DNA of 7,186 nucleotides from an uncultured Sutterella sp. Its GTDB lineage: Bacteria; Pseudomonadota; Gammaproteobacteria; Burkholderiales; Burkholderiaceae_F. Positions 5,857 through 7,186 of the stretch are shown here, one piece after another. The stretch is taken from the NCBI GenBank assembly GCA_905192805.1, contig CAJJMF010000134.1:1-7186 (forward strand), read 5' to 3'. A model generated the notes under the pieces. It was not told the DNA's origin. It saw only the letters and a program-made list of their open reading frames with translations, and did not search any database. The number at the start of each line of letters is the position of its first letter. Positions within the stretch are counted from its first letter, which is position 1. The position numbers and the translations under genes were made by a program.

Positions 5857-6477
5857 TTATTGAACACGGTCAGTTTCGACTTCCGGCGTGGACTCGGTGA
5901 CTTCACTTTCGTCCTCTTGGAACTCTTCATCCTCAAACGGATCCGTTACCACTTCCGTTTCTTCCGTCTCCACTGCATCGGTGCTCACCGCTTCTGGAGC
6001 ACTTTCTTCCTTGGCCGGTTGGGGGAACTTCACCTGCTGAGCGGCCTGAATCAGACTGCGTAAGGCAGCATTCACGGCTTCAGCACTTTCAAAATACGAG
6101 GCGACATCCCAATCGAGACGCACAACACCTTGGCGAGCAAAATCGGATCGATCCGAAAAGCGACGCGTTTCCAACGCACGTGCGCGCGGACCCGAGCGCA
6201 CGCCGAAACGTTCACGACGGTCCCCAAATTCCTTGCGCGGGCCACGTGTACGGTCCCCGCCTCGACGATCGCCGAACTCACGGCGATCACTACGATCCCC
6301 ACGGCGATCCGAAAAATCGCGACGATCACTTCGGCGATCCGAAAACTCCGGACGATCGCCACGATCGCTACGACGGTCAGAGTTAAAACGAGGACGACGA
6401 TCTGATGATTCAGAACGGCCTTCTCCACCAAACGGTGCTCGATGCGAGCCTTCCGATTTCCAAGGTTTACGATCCAT
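5857..6477 (-). CDS. Arg/Asp-rich repeat protein with acidic C-terminus, function unknown
   Basis: I do not recognise a named family. The 206-residue product has three parts. Residues 1-116 are low complexity, rich in Arg, Asp, Ser, Gly and Phe, with eight DRR triplets (starting at 26, 34, 47, 51, 57, 64, 70 and 86) and a recurring (E/D)F(S/G)DRR unit at 44, 54, 67 and 83. Residues 117-148 look folded and helical, beginning GVVRLDWDVASYF and continuing AVNAALRSLIQAA; I recall similar short segments in betaproteobacterial hypothetical proteins but cannot check. Residues 152-206 are strongly acidic. No signal peptide or membrane segment is seen. The ATG at 6477 has only a weak Shine-Dalgarno. 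It is a one-gene unit with its own terminator, divergent from the HPF-like gene. Arg-rich disordered tails often bind RNA, so a ribosome or RNA role is possible but unproven. Confidence 0.8.
   Translation of the reverse strand: MDRKPWKSEGSHRAPFGGEGRSESSDRRPRFNSDRRSDRGDRPEFSDRRSDRRDFSDRRGDRSDRREFGDRRGGDRTRGPRKEFGDRRERFGVRSGPRARALETRRFSDRSDFARQGVVRLDWDVASYFESAEAVNAALRSLIQAAQQVKFPQPAKEESAPEAVSTDAVETEETEVVTDPFEDEEFQEDESEVTESTPEVETDRVQ
6302..6345. repeat. Direct repeat of period 30 inside the Arg/Asp-rich gene
   Basis: CGGCGATCCGAAAA occurs at 6302-6315 and again at 6332-6345, exactly 30 bases apart, encoding part of the 10-residue FSDRR unit. Weaker GCGATC-rich copies flank it across roughly 6250-6390. 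It reflects internal duplication of the coding repeat. Confidence 0.75.
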
Positions 6478-6503
6478 GGTGCTTACTCAATAAAAACGGT
6501 ATA

Positions 6504-6531
6504 GATATAAGTGAAATCCGCCCTGTGTCGA
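6504..6531 (-). promoter_or_regulatory. Candidate promoter of the Arg/Asp-rich gene
   Basis: On the minus strand TCGACA (6531-6526), five of six matches to the -35 consensus, is followed after 16 bases by TATATC (6509-6504), four of six to the -10. The predicted leader is short, roughly 20 bases. This is the best match in the divergent gap, but it is not strong. Confidence 0.35.
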
Positions 6532-6550
6532 GTCTTTGCTCGCCCTCAGG

Positions 6551-6590
6551 TGGCGGTACATACGTTATCAGGCGTGTCCCGCCATTGTAC
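6551..6590. other. Inverted repeats in the divergent intergenic region
   Basis: The gap from 6478 to 6725 holds no gene. In it TGGCGG (6551-6556) matches CCGCCA (6579-6584) inverted, and GTACA (6556-6560) matches TGTAC (6586-6590) inverted, overlapping so that only one stem could form at once. They lie upstream of the candidate promoter at 6504-6531 and might be an operator. No clear sigma-70 promoter for the plus-strand gene was found; CTATAGACT at 6651-6659 is only a weak -10-like string. Confidence 0.35.
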
Positions 6591-6725
6591 ACGGATCCAC
6601 TTCATCTCTAGGTATTAACCCAAGTAGATTATGCACAACGCGTCAATTCGCTATAGACTTAGATTAAGGGAGATGCAAAAACACATTTCCCAGATTGACT
6701 AACAACAATAAAGAGAGGTGTCTGT

Positions 6726-7031
6726 ATGTCGCAAGCTCTTCAAACCGTTTTCCATGGGATCAACCGCTCTGCAGCAGTCGAACAGGCTGTTGAAGAAAAA
6801 GTTGAAGCATTGCGCCGTTTCGATAGTCAATTGGGACCATGCAAAGTGACCATCACACAAGAAGGTCATCAGACGATGGGAGCCTTCACGGTTCGTATCG
6901 ACTTGGTGGCTTCGGGTCAGAACATCATTGTGAATCGCACCAACATGGATGTCATGCTGGCTTTGAATGAAGCGTTTGATACCGTGCGTCGCTCTGTTAA
7001 GGAAGAAGCTGACAAGCGTCGCCACCACTAA
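6726..7031 (+). CDS. HPF/RaiA-family ribosome-associated protein (short form)
   Basis: This 101-residue protein belongs to the S30AE / sigma-54 modulation family, whose members bind the 30S subunit near the decoding site and silence or stabilise idle ribosomes under stress. The fold pattern is visible: an N-terminal strand and helix (LQTVFHGINRSAAVEQAVEEKVEALRRF in outline), strands CKVTITQEG and FTVRIDLVASGQNIIVNR, then helix DVMLALNEAFDTVRRSVKEEA and a basic RRHH end. It has only the single domain, without the C-terminal dimerisation domain of long HPF. The wording is nearer to the betaproteobacterial paralogue with VRIDL and EIVVNR strands than to the rpoN-linked hpf, so I give no symbol. 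The ATG at 6726 has GAGAGGTG (6713-6720) just upstream. A terminator follows. Regulation at growth arrest is expected from the family, not shown here. Confidence 0.88.
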   Translation: MSQALQTVFHGINRSAAVEQAVEEKVEALRRFDSQLGPCKVTITQEGHQTMGAFTVRIDLVASGQNIIVNRTNMDVMLALNEAFDTVRRSVKEEADKRRHH

Positions 7032-7032
7032 T

Positions 7033-7070
7033 CTCAGTGAAGACCATTAACTGAGCCAATACTGGCTCGG
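7033..7070 (+). other. Two mutually exclusive hairpins in the 3' untranslated region
   Basis: CTCAGT (7033-7038) can pair with ACTGAG (7050-7055), while GAGCCA (7053-7058) pairs with TGGCTC (7063-7068) over a 4-base loop. The two stems share 7053-7055, so they compete. Neither has a U-tract. They lie between the stop codon and the true terminator. Confidence 0.45.
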
Positions 7071-7081
7071 TGTGTTCACCT

Positions 7082-7122
7082 AAATGCGATGAGTCCTCTG
7101 GGCTGATCGCATTTTCTTTTTT
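7082..7122 (+). terminator. Intrinsic terminator of the HPF-like gene
   Basis: AAATGCGAT (7082-7090) pairs perfectly with ATCGCATTT (7106-7114) around a 15-base loop, followed by a U-tract to 7122 broken by a single C. It starts 51 bases past the stop codon. This makes the HPF-like gene a single-gene unit. Confidence 0.9.
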
Positions 7123-7186
7123 GATGTACTCAAATCGGATAGGGGGGTAGGATATCCCACTCGCCCCTTCCACACCACCCACCGTA

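Noticed and set aside
6600..6725. Sigma-54 promoter for the HPF-like gene
   Set aside because: No GG and GC doublets with the right 10-base spacing in a TGGCAC/TTGC context were found.
7123..7186. Start of another gene at the right edge
   Set aside because: The 64 bases show no start codon with a ribosome binding site and no recognisable translation; only an 8-base palindrome GGATATCC (7150-7157) stands out, too short to interpret.

Overview
The window looks like ordinary chromosome from a betaproteobacterium, most likely of the order Burkholderiales. This rests on the wording of ribosomal proteins S9 and L13 (the S9 tail ends KKVGLHKARRAKQFSKR), on the glpK-glpD pair, and on a ribosome-associated protein of the HPF/RaiA family with betaproteobacterial wording. 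Base composition looks balanced, not GC-rich. I cannot name the genus. I see no tRNA, rRNA, insertion sequence, CRISPR array, prophage gene or integrase.

Layout from left to right. (1) Positions 1-973, minus strand: an MFS permease whose C-terminus lies beyond the left edge. (2) Positions 1060-2261, minus strand: the rplM-rpsI ribosomal protein operon, with a promoter at 2233-2261, a long leader of about 239 bases containing several inverted repeats, and a terminator at 1060-1090. (3) Positions 2313-5690, minus strand: a glpK-glpD glycerol catabolic operon. The two genes are separated by one base, and the unit has its own promoter region upstream and two tandem hairpins downstream. (4) Positions 5781-6531, minus strand: a single gene for a low-complexity, charge-segregated Arg/Asp-rich protein, with its own terminator. 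(5) Positions 6726-7122, plus strand: a short HPF/RaiA-family gene, divergent from the previous one, with a clear intrinsic terminator. Positions 7123-7186 hold nothing I can support.

How the genes work together. GlpK phosphorylates glycerol, and GlpD oxidises glycerol-3-phosphate to dihydroxyacetone phosphate while passing electrons to quinone. No glpF facilitator and no glpR regulator is in view. L13 and S9 are ribosome parts, and the HPF-like protein binds ribosomes. The Arg/Asp-rich protein has no known role and may bind RNA, which is only a guess from its composition.

The most unusual points are an 81-residue C-terminal tail on GlpD containing ten cysteines, the long structured rplM leader, and the Arg/Asp repeat protein. 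I found no evidence for a wholly new multi-gene system here.
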